Assembly: GCA_024803745.1 (NCBI GenBank)
Contig: JANJXV010000025.1
Span: 19,158,610-19,222,609, forward strand
Direction of reading: 5' to 3'
From: Megascapheus bottae
Lineage: Eukaryota; Chordata; Mammalia; Rodentia; Geomyidae
DNA: 64,000 nucleotides
Below the pieces are notes generated by a model that had not been told where the DNA came from, did no database searches, and saw only the letters and a list, made by a program, of their open reading frames with translations. Both the position numbers and the translations under genes were made by a program. This document shows positions 10,955 through 21,833 of this stretch, piece after piece. The first letter of the stretch is position 1; every line of letters begins with the position of its first letter.

Positions 10955-11177
10955 AAAGGGCTTGAACTCAGGGCCTGGGTACTGCCCCTGAGCTTTTCTG
11001 TTCAAGCCTACTGCTCTACCACTTTAAGCCTTAGCTTCACTTGAGATTTTCTGGTGCTTAACTAGAGATAAAAAGTCTCATGGACTTTTCTGCCTGGGCT
11101 AGCTTTGAACTGCAATCCTCCAATCTCAGCTTCCTCAGAAGCTACCATCACAGGCATGAGCCATAGGCACCCAGCTC
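10955..11177 (-). repeat. B1-dID SINE
   Basis: Full-length reverse copy from 'gcttgaactcagggcctggg' to 'catgagccataggcaccca'. Confidence 0.86.
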
Positions 11178-11434
11178 AGATATTTTCTTATAGAAATAAA
11201 TGAATTCAGACACCATTCCTTCCATAAGGCATGCCCCCAAAAGTATCCAAATGCTTAAGGCAAATAAAGCTACTATTTATATCATTGATTAATTATTCCA
11301 TCAACACATACCAGAAACCTAACACATTTCAGTAGGATTTTTGTCCCAAAGAGTCACAAAATGGTCAGGGCCAGAATCTTGTCTCTGCAGCCCTTTCCCT
11401 CTCTAATCTGACCAGGTTGTCTTCAATTTTCTAT

Positions 11435-11555
11435 ATAGAAAACATAGCAGATAGTAATACCTGCTCCTAAGGGAAGGCCGTAGAGATTAATTGGTCAATG
11501 GGAAAGTGTTTCAAAGAGAAAGTGTTCTACATAAATGTTTAAATATTATTACATT
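11435..11555 (+). repeat. CR1/L3-type LINE fragment
   Basis: 'gatagtaatacctgctccta', 'gagattaattggtcaatggg' and 'tctacataaatgtttaaat' are in the order expected of an L3/CR1 3' end. A second relic, 1.3 kb from the one at 10160. Confidence 0.5.
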
Positions 11556-12065
11556 GCTCCTTCAAATGAAAGTTCTAACTTTGAAATGTGATTATACACT
11601 TTCCAGATAAAAACCTTCATAACCACATATTTATATATTTAGGTTTATTTATTTATTTATTTATTTTTACTCCCACAATCTAACTCATGGTTGTGAAACT
11701 TTATTGCACTTGATGGAGGGCCTTGGCTTTTATTAGTTTTAAACTGCTGGTTTCTGGGGTATTTATGTAAATGAGGGAAAGATACCAAAACAGTAAATAA
11801 TAAGCATGTCCCTGCTGTTTAAAAATCTGTTAGTAAAAATTTTTTTGTTTTGTTTTGTTATAGGAAGACCTTAAACATAGCACAGGAAAACAGACATTTG
11901 GCATTTATACATAAAATAGGTTTGGAGTTTGGTTGGGTTTGGGGGTTGTTTTTTTTTTTTCTGGTGTTTTTTGTTCTTGGATAATGGCTCTTCCCTCAAG
12001 TGTTTCTGTACCATCCTGGAAACACTTTTGTTTTATTTCTACGATTGTCATTCTGTGTGTGAGAG
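11556..12065. other. Intergenic, AT-rich; short (TTTA)n at about 11640-11666
   Basis: No gene. Contains a six-unit TTTA run and a T10 run near 11951. Confidence 0.45.
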
Positions 12066-12069
12066 AATG

Positions 12070-12115
12070 ATATAGATAGATAGATAGACAGATAGATAGA
12101 TAGATAGATAGATAA
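12070..12115 (+). repeat. (GATA)n microsatellite
   Basis: About eleven GATA units with one GACA interruption near 12087. Confidence 0.93.
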
Positions 12116-12159
12116 ACATTCAGAAGAAAGAAGGAGGGAGAGGTGTAAAAATAACACAT

Positions 12160-12446
12160 TTTAAGATTCTTTTATTTAACACGCTGTTATAAAGCATACC
12201 AGATGGCTAATTATGGCTCCAGGAAATAAAAGGCCACACCCAAGTTCATTGCTATTGCCTCATAAAGAATGTTATGATGAATTAGTCTCAAAACTTGACA
12301 AGATAGTAGACTTTCCAATTGATGATAAAATAAACTCCAAGTTAAAGTTAAGTATTTTATTTAGTTAAAGATTCATGCTGTTTCTTTTTTTCTGGTCCAA
12401 GGACACAATTTTTTTTTTTGTTTAAACACTGAAAAACTCTAACCTA
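12160..12446. other. Intergenic, no feature seen
   Basis: AT-rich sequence without a recognisable element. Confidence 0.35.
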
Positions 12447-12660
12447 GGGCCAGGAGTATGGCTTAGCAATAGAGTACTTGCATAGCAAGCATGAAACCCT
12501 GGGTTTGATTCCTTGGTACTTCATATACAGAAAAGGCTGGAAGTGATAGTGTGGTTTAAGTGGTAAAGTGCTTGCCTTGAGAAATCCCAACAACAGTGCC
12601 CAGTCACTGAGTTCAAGCCCCAGGACTGGAAAAAAGAAAAAAAGGAAAAACAGAAACAAA
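12447..12660 (+). repeat. IDL SINE, diverged
   Basis: 'gggccaggagtatggcttag' start; right monomer 'gtttaagtggtaaagtgc' has several transitions. A-rich tail interrupted by G. Confidence 0.85.
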
Positions 12661-12949
12661 CCCCCCAAATTAGCTAGATACACTTTCCATTCCCTTTTAA
12701 ATCTCTTTTCACTCTGAAAGTTAACCTCTTATAACCACATTCCTAAGGCCCCCCCCCCAAAATAATTACATGCAACAATAGTGAAGAATTAGGAAAATCT
12801 AAATGTCTTAACAATAGGGTGCTGTTTATAAAGATTTCTACACAACCATTAGAAAAATCATGTTTTTCTATACAGCTATGATATAACTCAGCCATATCAC
12901 TTCTGTAGGCTTTTGTTGTTGTTGTTGCTGTTGGATTTTTTGTTTTTGA

Positions 12950-13140
12950 CATTACTGGGCTTGCGCTCAGGGCCTAGACACTGTCCCTTAACTTTTTCAT
13001 TCAAGGTTGAGGATCTTCCACTTGAATTACAGCTTCCCTTCTAGCATTTTTGGTGAATTGGAGATGAGAGTTTCACAGACTTTCCTGCTGCCTGTGCTGG
13101 CTTCAAACCAGATTACAAGTGTGAGCCACTGACACTGAAC
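12950..13140 (-). repeat. B1-dID SINE, with internal deletion
   Basis: The B1 half jumps from 'ggcttcaaacc' straight to 'agattacaagtgtgagcc' at about 13112, skipping about 35 bases. Confidence 0.8.
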
Positions 13141-13167
13141 TTTTTTTTCTTTTAAATTGTTATTACA

Positions 13168-13359
13168 GGGCCGGGAGTTTGGCCTAGTGGTAGAGTGCTT
13201 GCCTAGCATGCACGAAGACCCAGATTCGATTCCTTGGTACCACAAACTTAGAAAAAGTGGTGCTGAGACTCAAGTGGTAGAGCTCTAGCCTTGAGAAAAA
13301 TCCAATGACTGTGCTCAGGCCCTGAGCTTAAGCCCAGGACTGGCAAAAAAAAAAAAAAA
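13168..13359 (+). repeat. IDL SINE, young subfamily
   Basis: 'gggccgggagtttggcctag' start and a 15-A tail. One of the best-preserved copies, though it lacks a few bases after 'acttagaaaaa'. Confidence 0.94.
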
Positions 13360-13630
13360 GTTAAAAAAAATTGTTATTACAAAGGTGATTTACATAGGGC
13401 TTACAGTTGCATAAGTCACGTAATGAGTATATATCTTTTGGGCCAGTTTTTCTCTCCTGTCCCACCCACAAGTTGGATAGTCCCTCCATTTTTGTGCCCT
13501 CTTTTATCTCCCAGAGAAATTGTTTTATATGATCAGAGACACAGAGGCCTTGTACCTTTGTGTTCCTCCCCAAGAATGTCATCCTTTGGTCTCACTGTGT
13601 GAATACCTAGAGGCCTATATAATTTATCAT

Positions 13631-13824
13631 GCTGTCCCTGAGCTCTTCAGCTCATGTCTATTGCTCTACCTCTTTGAGCCACAGGGCCACTTCGGGTTTC
13701 TCATGGTTAATTGGGGATAAGAGTTTCATGGACTTTAGTGCCTGGGCTGGCTTTGAACCATGATCCTCAGGTCTCAGCCTCCTGAGTAACTAGGATTATA
13801 GGCGTGAGCCACTGGCGACCAGCT
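13631..13824 (-). repeat. B1-dID SINE
   Basis: 3'-truncated reverse copy beginning at 'gctgtccctgagctcttcag'; the B1 half is intact to 'gtgagccactggcgacc'. Confidence 0.84.
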
Positions 13825-13874
13825 TCTCATAGGTTTTTCAACCAAGAGAAAAGCATACATATGTAGAAGGATTT

Positions 13875-14062
13875 GTATATTCAGGTCTATAGAAACTTGC
13901 AGCCAAAACATGGAGGCAGCACAAATGCCCTTCAACAGATGAATGGATGAAAAGCTATGGGATTCACATACAATGGAATACTATCCCACAGCAAGAAAGA
14001 ATGAGCTCTTAATAAACTCCATGTGGTAGAAAACCCAAAATAATAGTATATAATGAAAAATC
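13875..14062 (+). mobile_element. L1 3'-region fragment
   Basis: 'cacaaatgcccttcaacaga', 'tgaatggatgaaaagctat' and 'cacatacaatggaatactat' form a typical L1 3'-end motif series. Broken and short. Confidence 0.65.
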
Positions 14063-14178
14063 CAGACCAAAAGGAATGTATCTATTTACATTCTAGTAAA
14101 TACAGATTGCAGCAAGTGATTGTCAGAGAGAAATAAGGACACACAGAAGTTAAAGCAATGAGGATAGGTTTAAACTAT

Positions 14179-14464
14179 TGTTGTGGGCAGGGCCCAGGAG
14201 ACAGCCCCTTTCCTTGTTTCTCTCCCTTGGCACTCTAAAAGTCCCCACCCAGCACCTGTCACCCAGGCAACTGGCATGCCTGGGGCAGTTTGGAGGGGGT
14301 CTCCCAGCTCTGATTTCTCCTCCTCCGAGGTGACCTCGCATCGCCGTCTTCCCCTATTAAATCTCTGTCCTCCTGCTATGAGGGATCTTGCCCTGTATGC
14401 CTGCATCTTGTGAACTCTCTTCCGCCTGAACCCTGTGGGAGTTTCCTTTGGGGCAACCCTTACA
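14179..14464 (+). mobile_element. Candidate solo retroviral LTR
   Basis: A 286-bp block begins TGTTGTGGGC and ends AACCCTTACA, the 5'-TG...CA-3' ends of an LTR. It contains a late ATTAAA poly(A) signal at 14356-14361, followed by a C/T-rich U5-like stretch. The next bases (14470 on) read 'aatggggctcagactcc', which weakly recalls a tRNA-Pro primer-binding site. No gag, pol or env homology is visible on either side, so this would be a solo LTR or truncated remnant. The family is not identified. Reading frames across it are probably fortuitous. Confidence 0.5.
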
Positions 14465-14587
14465 ATTGCAATGGGGCTCAGACTCCAGGGTAAACTGAAG
14501 TCAACTTTAATTTGGACAGAAATAACCATCCCTAGAGGGGAGAAGGGATAGAAAGAGGAGAGGGCAGCTCCGCAGAGAAGTGAAGAA

Positions 14588-14633
14588 GAGCTCAGAAACA
14601 GCACCCAGGCGCAGAGTTCAGGTCCCATGACTG
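14588..14633 (+). repeat. B1-dID SINE, 3' end only
   Basis: 'gctcagaaacagcacccagg' to 'tcccatgactgac' is the last 45 bases of a B1-dID right half, fused directly to the IDL copy that follows. Confidence 0.6.
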
Positions 14634-14838
14634 ACGGAGTTTGGCCTAGTGGTAGAGTGCTTGCCTAGTATGTACGAAGACCTGGGTTCGATTCTTTGGT
14701 ACCTCATACATAGAAAAATCTGGAACTAGTGCTGAGGTTCAAGTGATAGAGCTCTAGCTCTAATCCTTGAGAAAGCCCAAGGACAGTGCTCAGGCCCTGA
14801 GCTCAAGCCCAGGACTGGCAAAAAACAAAAACAAAAAA
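14634..14838 (+). repeat. IDL SINE, young subfamily
   Basis: Starts 'ggagtttggcctagtggtag'. A 9-base internal duplication ('agctctaatcc') sits in the right monomer at about 14755. Confidence 0.9.
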
Positions 14839-15102
14839 ATTCCTCCATAGTTAAAAACAGTGCATGAGCATTCTGAGCATCCAGCAAATACATATCATGT
14901 TAATGTCAACCAGGTAAGTCATGCCTTATTTCATATGATACTTCGTAGTTTCAAAAGTGTTCTTATATGTATTTGATCTTTAAATTCAAGAGGGCAAATC
15001 AGAAAGTTAGATCAACTAAAGCTGAATGTGGGAGCACCAACTCCAGAATCTGAGATATTGAGGCAGGAAGATGGAGAGTGGGAGGCCAGCCTGGACAACA
15101 GA

Positions 15103-15204
15103 AAGGGAGAAAGGGGGAGGGGGAGGAGACACAGAGAAGAGGAATGGAGAGGGGAGAAGACAGGAGAGGAGGGAGGGGAAGAGTGGGGAAGGAAGAGGAG
15201 GAAT
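15103..15204 (+). repeat. GA-rich low-complexity tract
   Basis: Purine-dominated 'ggagaaag/ggggaggagga' sequence inside the split SINE. Confidence 0.85.
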
Positions 15205-15248
<44 letters not shown>

Positions 15249-15249
15249 A
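15205..15249 (+). repeat. (GAT)n trinucleotide repeat
   Basis: Fourteen to fifteen perfect GAT units. The Met- or Asp-only readings of this stretch are artefacts. Confidence 0.95.
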
Positions 15250-15339
15250 TGGTCCAGGGATATGCTGAGTGATAAAGCCCCTGTACAGGAGATGTGATGT
15301 CTAGGGTTGGATCCCCAGCACTAAAAACAGATGATAGGC

Positions 15340-15372
<33 letters not shown>

Positions 15373-15395
15373 CACACACACACACACACACACAC
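15340..15395 (+). repeat. (GACA)n(CA)n compound microsatellite
   Basis: About eight GACA units at 15340-15371 switch into thirteen CA units. Confidence 0.95.
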
Positions 15396-16436
15396 TCACC
15401 CCAAAAAGATTCACATAAGAATCTAAGACTCCTGACTCCCTGCCCAAAGTTCTCTCAACTGTACCATATCTCCACTACATGCTGGCTCAGTAAATTAGAA
15501 GGAGAAAATTCCTAAATTACCACGAAGCTAAAATGGCGACCAATACATGCTGTTATGCTTCTCTGAAGATGACAGAATATGTTGGCTTGGTGCTGCGAAG
15601 TGCCAACCCAATGACACTTGCCATCCCAGACTATTTGATGTGGCTGGGAAGCAAATGAGATTGGGGCGCCCCTGCGGTGTGTAGGTACTCAGTGAGCATT
15701 CCCTGCGTGGCAGGGAAGTGCCCTATATTTACAGTATTTGATCCAGTTTAACAGCAAGATCGAATGGTAAAATTAGCCTTGTAAAAGTTTTCACCCTAGT
15801 TCACACAAAAGCAAGCTTCTGAGATTATGACTAGCAATTTTTCAAGAAGTTGATTTATCTGACTAAAACCTATAAGGTTTTGAATCATTAAGCATTCGAT
15901 TTAGGAAGAAAAAAACACAACAACAACCTTGGTGTGCAGAAGAATAAACTGAGAAATGGAACAGATTTGTTTCTTGTAATAATTATGAGCAATATCTCAA
16001 ACTCAGCATCCTTAGACCATTGAGCTGTGTAGGATGAATGTGCTAATTAATCAATTACTACCCAACAATGTACCCTGTTTATTTACTGAAATGCACCAGA
16101 AATGTGTGTAGAACTGGTAATTATTAATCATCTTCAGTAACAAATATGACTCAAGTTCACCTTCATATAATTAATAGAGCATGGAGTTAGCTTTAACATC
16201 TTGCTTTGTTAGAAACAGCAATAAAGAATAAACAGAAAGAGCTGAACTACAAGTTGTGGTTCACTGAAATGCTCACATAATATCTACAGCAGCAGAATTA
16301 CATACATCCAGATTATAGCCAGATGCTTTCACCATTAAAACCCAACTTGAAAAAAAAAAAACAACAAAAAAACTAAACTTTTCCATCGGAACAAAATTCT
16401 AGGCTTACAAACAAACAAAAAGTTAGAAAAACAAAT
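15396..16436. other. SINE-free single-copy intergenic block
   Basis: About 1 kb without a recognisable repeat between SINE clusters. AT-rich, with a homeodomain-like TAATTAATCAATTA at 16044-16057. No exon or ORF. It may be a conserved non-coding element; that is inference. Confidence 0.35.
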
Positions 16437-16648
16437 TCAGAGAACTAGCTCACACTTGTAATCCTAGCTCCTCAGAAGGCTAAGATCCTAAGGGATCAAA
16501 GTTCAAAGCTATCCTAGGCAAGAAAGTCTGTGGCACTCTTATCCTAATTAATTACCAAAAAAATGTGGAAGTGGAGATCTGGCTCAAGTGGAAGCACCAG
16601 CATTGAGCCAGAAAGATAAGGGATAGTATCTGCTATTTCATAAGGTCA

Positions 16649-16650
<2 letters not shown>
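16437..16650 (+). repeat. B1-dID SINE
   Basis: 'cacacttgtaatcctagctc' in the B1 half, 'agatctggctcaagtgg' in the right half, and a tail replaced by CA repeats. Confidence 0.82.

Positions 16651-16694
<44 letters not shown>
16651..16694 (+). repeat. (CA)n microsatellite
   Basis: Twenty-two CA units directly at the 3' end of the preceding SINE. Confidence 0.95.
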
Positions 16695-16700
<6 letters not shown>

Positions 16701-16709
16701 GTATAAATA

Positions 16710-16824
16710 TAATAAAAGCTGGAAGTGAAGCTATGGCTCAAGAAATGTTAGAGTTCCAGCTTTGAGGAGAAAAAGCCAAGTAAGAGTGTAAGGCCTTGAG
16801 TTCAAGTACAATACCTGCACAAGG
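16710..16824 (+). repeat. ID-like right monomer
   Basis: 'aaagctggaagtgaagctat' to 'caagtacaatacctgcac'; no B1 half precedes it. Confidence 0.7.
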
Positions 16825-17020
16825 ATATGTAGCACTCACTCTCACACACAAATCATCATCTCACACAAAGAATCATCACATCCTCTTTACTCAAGCTACT
16901 GAGGTTAAGATTTGGGGATTTTTTTTTTGGGAAGTGTTCAAAATCCACAGTATATGACACATTTTAAAGATAAAATACTTTTCACTAGATATAGTTATAT
17001 AGTTACCTGTTTTGTTTTGT

Positions 17021-17193
17021 TTTTCTCAAGGCTAGTGCTCTACCACTTTGGAAAACAGCTCCACTTACAGTTTTCTGGTGATTAATTGAAGATGATAAGA
17101 ATCGCACAGATTTTCTTGCCCAGGCTGGCTTTGAACTGCAATCCTCAGATTTTAGCCATTTGAGTAGCTAGATGTGAGCCACCAGTGCCCAGC
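17021..17193 (-). repeat. B1-dID SINE, 3' truncated
   Basis: Begins inside the right half at 'tctcaaggctagtgctctac'. The B1 half has a short gap before 'gatgtgagccaccagtgccc'. Confidence 0.82.
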
Positions 17194-17431
17194 TAGTAAT
17201 CTACTTTTGAAAAAAAAAATCATTCTTTTGGTTTGACAGTCAGACCTCTTTAGGACAGTCAGCTTTCTGGAGTAGATAGACACTATTTTGATTCTAGAAG
17301 GCTATTTCCTGTGTCCTAATTGAATAAACAACAGGTAAGGAATGCTAACCTGAAGCTGCAACATTTATACCTGGGTCTGGCATTTTCTGCTGTGTTTAGG
17401 TTGGTAGGGGGTGGTGGGGGAGATGCATGCT

Positions 17432-17648
17432 CCTGTACTAGGCCTTAGGCCTTAAACTCAGGGTCTGGGAAATAACCCTTACCTATTTCTGCTCAAGGCC
17501 ACAACTCTACCATTTGAACCACAGCTTTACTTCTGTCTTTTTGGTAGCTTGGAACCAAGCCACCAAGCTGGCTTGGAACCTTGATCTTCATATCTCAACC
17601 TCCTAAAATAGCTAGGATTACAGGTACAAGACACCTGTCAATTGCTCA
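17432..17648 (-). repeat. B1-dID SINE, diverged
   Basis: The 'ggccttaggccttaaactca' tail end shows a small duplication; the linker is replaced by 'ggaaccaagccaccaagctg'. Confidence 0.75.
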
Positions 17649-17673
17649 CCAACCTCTTTTAAACAGTAATCAA

Positions 17674-17872
17674 GGAGCTGGGAATGTGGCTTAGTGGTAG
17701 AGTGTTTGCCTTGCATGCATGAAGCCCTGGGTTCGATTCCTTAGTACCACATAAACAGAAAAAGCCAGAAGTGGCACCGTGGACTCAAGTGGTAGAGTGG
17801 TATCTTTAAGCAAAAAAAGCTCAGGAACAGTGGCCAGGCCCTGAGTTCAATCCCAGGACTACAAACAAACAA
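17674..17872 (+). repeat. IDL SINE, older subfamily
   Basis: 'ggagctgggaatgtggctta' start and an 'acaaacaaacaaac' tail; box B 'gggttcgattcc' is intact. Confidence 0.9.
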
Positions 17873-18250
17873 ACAAAAAACTGTGATCAAAGCACAACTT
17901 GGGTTTGGGGGGTTTTGTTTTGTTTTTCCTGAGTGTAGGTTCAATCCAAGTTCTACCACCTACCTGTTCTGTGACTGTAGATTAAATTCTAACCATCAAC
18001 ACTATTTTCTCAGCTAGACAATGAAGAAAGCAAAATCTTATTATTTGGGGCTCCTGTTTAAATAAGACAGTAGGTGTAAGCCATCCAGGACAAACTACTA
18101 GTAACTGGTAGTTATCATTTTTCTGATGTTATGACCCTTGGCAGTTCATTTTAGTTTATGAACCTAAAATGTACAACTATGTACATACAAATAAGCTTGT
18201 ATTTCATACCATGGAAACTGCCAAGACAAACTAATTTGTTTCTTTCTTTC

Positions 18251-18350
18251 TATTGGTCATGGGGCTTGAACTCAAAGCCTGGGCACTGTCCCTAAGCTTT
18301 TCTGCTCAAGGCTAGAGCTGTATGACTTTGAGCCACAGCTCCACTTCCCA
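18251..18350 (-). repeat. ID-like right monomer
   Basis: Reverse copy from 'gtcatggggcttgaactca' to 'cagctccacttcc'; the B1 half is absent. Confidence 0.75.
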
Positions 18351-18892
18351 AACTAATATGTCCAGAAATTTTTCTGCTAAAGATAAAAAAAATGCAAAAA
18401 AAGAAATCAATGTTATTGTACAATAAATTAAAAACTGTCCTATTTGAAAAAATACCAGTAGAATCTCACTTCAAACCCTCAAGTGACAAATCATAAATCA
18501 GTGGGTGGACTACTGTATTTTCATTATAAAATGATTCAAGACCCCTTTAAATGGAGAAGCCCCTTAGGGCATCTCAGTATTTGTTTATAGATCATTAACT
18601 ACTTGACAGTGAGACTGGGGAGGACCAGAGACACTTAAAGCTAAAGGGCTCAGAGCTTTTGTCAGATGAAGCCACAATGTCTTTGGGATTTGATTTGAAA
18701 ATGTTACAGGCTTTTCATAATCACATCTGTTGGTAAAATAAGGTGCACTTTATGAAGCCAGGACTATAACAACACATGTGCCTCTTTTCAAATGCTGCTC
18801 TAAGAACTATTACATCTGATGAAGATTTGCAATGTATTAAACATGACCACAAAATGGACTGCAAGGTTATCGGGTTTTAAAAGTCTTACATA
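18351..18892. other. Intergenic, no feature seen
   Basis: Single-copy-looking AT-rich DNA. Confidence 0.35.
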
Positions 18893-19118
18893 GTTAGGCA
18901 CCGGTGGCTCATGTCTGTAATCCTCATTACCCAGAATGTTGAGATCTGAGGACCACAGTTCAAAGCCAGCCCCAGCCCTAATGTCTGTGAGACTCATCTC
19001 CAATTAACCACCAGAAAACTGGAAGTGGCACTGCATTTCAAGTGGTAGAGCCTAGTTTTGAGCTAGAGAGCTCAGAGACAGCGTCCAGGCCCAGATTTCA
19101 AGCCCCATGACTGATGGG
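18893..19118 (+). repeat. B1-dID SINE
   Basis: Full-length: 'ggcaccggtggctcatgtct' to 'ccccatgactgatgggg'. Linker 'tccaattaaccaccagaaaa' is intact. Confidence 0.88.
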
Positions 19119-19321
19119 GAAAAAAAAGTCTTAAATGGCTTTGGTTGCCACCAGGTTCCAGAATACCAGCATTCACACGGGATGAGAATGGAACGGTTTC
19201 TTAATGAAGCACTCACTAGAAACCAGGCCAAGAGTTTTATCCTTTCATTCTCATATATAACCTATGTTACCTATTCAGCAGTTTCGTTTTGCCAATGACC
19301 CAAATTAAAAGTTTAAATTAA

Positions 19322-19388
19322 CCAGGTGCTGAAAGCTCATGCCTGCAATCCTGGCTACTGCCCTTGAGTTCAAGTACTGGCACACACA
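19322..19388 (+). repeat. B1-dID SINE, severely deleted
   Basis: The first 40 bases of the B1 half join directly to the last 25 bases of the right half at about 19358. Confidence 0.6.
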
Positions 19389-19511
19389 TAACACAATTAT
19401 ATTTAAAGCATGAATTGTACCCATCTCTCCAATATCCTTCAAATACACTAATTGCATTCCCTTTCACCTACTGCTCTTCCTTCTGCCCATTTACTCAACA
19501 GGCATAGTAAC

Positions 19512-19697
19512 TCATTGACTGAGAATGTGGCTTGGCTGTAGAGTGCATGCATGAAGCCCTGGGCTCAATTCCTCAGTACCACATACACAGAAAACGCCAG
19601 AGGTGGCTCTGTGCCTCAAGTGGTAGAGCGGTAGCCTTGAGCAAAAGAAGTTCACAAACACTGCCTAGGCCCTGAGTTCAAGCCTTAGGACTGGCTA
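19512..19697 (+). repeat. IDL SINE, older subfamily
   Basis: Signature 'gagaatgtggcttggctg'. The motif after box A is shortened ('gtgcatgcatgaagccc'). Confidence 0.86.
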
Positions 19698-19724
19698 ATA
19701 ATAATAAGTGTAGTACCCACACTG

Positions 19725-19792
19725 TGCCAAGTGCTGTCCTAGGTGCTGAGATCACAGCGACTTGATATTTACCCTTCAGTGGAGGAAAGCAC
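19725..19792 (+). repeat. L2/MIR-like fragment
   Basis: 'ctgtgccaagtgctgtccta' and 'ggtgctgagatcacagcg' resemble the common mammalian-wide 3' end motif. Short and old. Confidence 0.4.
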
Positions 19793-20049
19793 TGATCGTT
19801 ATTGAGTCCCTAGGAATTTCTGGCCGAGGTCTGTCTCGGCGCTGTTAACAGTCAAGTGCTGTGTCAGAGTAATTTTTCTTTCTACTCCTTTTAACCGTGG
19901 TATTCACTGCCAGTCAATTTCTTGAGGCTTTCAATGGATCCCCAGGAATCAAGCAGATGGAGATAAGAACACAAGTGTTTTCTAGGACTTTGTCTCAGTC
20001 CTAACCTGAGAATAACTCTGCAAAAGAAAAAACAAAACCCCATGAACCC

Positions 20050-20175
20050 AAGTGTGGGTGGCTCAATCTGCAGTCGGGAGTCTGCGGGCTGAGGGCAGCA
20101 GTTTGAAGCCGGCTCGGGACGGAAAGTCTGGTGCGGTTCAAGCGGCACAGTGCCCGCCGTGAGCTGCAAGGCCGG
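20050..20175 (+). repeat. B1-dID-like SINE relic in the CpG island
   Basis: 'gtgggtggctcaatctgcag', 'ggcagcagtttgaagccggc', 'gggacggaaagtctg' and 'gcggttcaagcggcacagtg' follow the order of B1-dID motifs. CpGs are kept, unlike in other copies. Confidence 0.55.
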
Positions 20176-20552
20176 GGGCAGGGTGGGGCCTCCAAAGAGA
20201 GCCCGAGCAGAAAGCGACCCCGGCGCTGGAAGGCGCAGCCTCCGGCCCGAACCGCGCGGCCGCGGCCCTGCCCCGCCTCCGCCCGGGCGGGGCTCCGCCG
20301 CGCGACCCCGCCTCGCCCCGTGGGGTCCACGCGCCGTGTGGCTGCGCGGTGGCTGCTTCCTCCCGACACCTGTCCTCGTGGAGTGTCCGTCCGAGGTCGT
20401 CCGTTTTCCGCCCGGATCCTCCTTTCCTAGTGAGTTGTGACCACGCCCTCGAGTGCTTCCGCGGACCCGCGCCCCGTAAATATTTCTTGCAATCTGTGGA
20501 AGACATCCATGTTGGCTCCTACTTTACCGTAACTTCCCGCTTTACAATTTAA

Positions 20553-21263
<711 letters not shown>

Positions 21264-21281
21264 TGACAATGGTTCGTGCCC

Positions 21282-21446
21282 GGAGGCCCGGTCCCGCCCA
21301 CGGGGAGGCCCAGGCCCCGCCCACGGGGAGGCCCAGGCCCCGCCCACGAGGAGGCCCAGGCCCCGCCCACGAGGAGGCCCGGCCCCGCCCACGGGGAGGC
21401 TCGGCCCCGCCCACGGGGAGGCCCGGCCCCGCCCACGGGGAGGCCC
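21282..21446 (+). repeat. Seven-copy 22-23-bp GC-box minisatellite
   Basis: Repeated unit of the form gaggccc(a)ggccccgcccacgg, with G/A variants in 'cacgggg/cacgagg'. Each copy carries 'ccccgcccacg', whose complement CGTGGGCGGGG fits both EGR and Sp1 sites. It begins 56 bases after the splice donor. Confidence 0.92.
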
Positions 21447-21628
21447 TGCTGGCCTTTGGGTCCCTGGGGTTCCCTGACTTGTGATGTGCATTGCACCAAG
21501 TGGCTTGTCCCCGAGTGGGGCAGGCGTCCCGCGGGGTGCCCCGGAGGGTGGGTGGTAACGCCCCCCCTCCACTCCCGCTGCTGCTCGCACAGCAGGATTC
21601 ACCCTCAGAAATGCGCGCGCACACACGC

Positions 21629-21833
21629 GTGTGCCCGAGCTGGAACCCAGGCCCTGGGCGCTGTCCCTGAGCTTTCTCCACTCGAGGCTGGCGCTCTGCC
21701 ACTTGAGCCACACTCCATCCTTCAGCTTTTTGCTGGTTAACTGGAGCTAAGAGTCTCAGGGACTTTCTCCAACCAGGATCGTCAGACCTTAGCCTCCTGA
21801 GGAGCGGGAGTTACAAGCTGTGAGCGGCTGGCC
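21629..21833 (-). repeat. B1-dID SINE, CpG-rich
   Basis: Reverse copy preserving many CpGs ('cactcgaggctggcgctctg', 'gagcgggagttac'), consistent with insertion at the edge of an unmethylated island. Confidence 0.83.

Larger units (their letters stand above)
15019..15330 (+). repeat. Old B1-dID-like SINE split by simple repeats
   Basis: A B1-like part (15019-15102, 'gaggccagcctggacaacag') is separated from an ID-like part (15251-15330, 'ggttggatccccagcac') by a G/A-rich stretch and a GAT repeat. It resembles the older Castorimorpha-type variant. Confidence 0.5.

Noticed and set aside
14170..14628. 152-codon minus-strand frame
   Set aside because: It crosses the LTR candidate and a SINE tail; no retroviral or cellular domain is visible.
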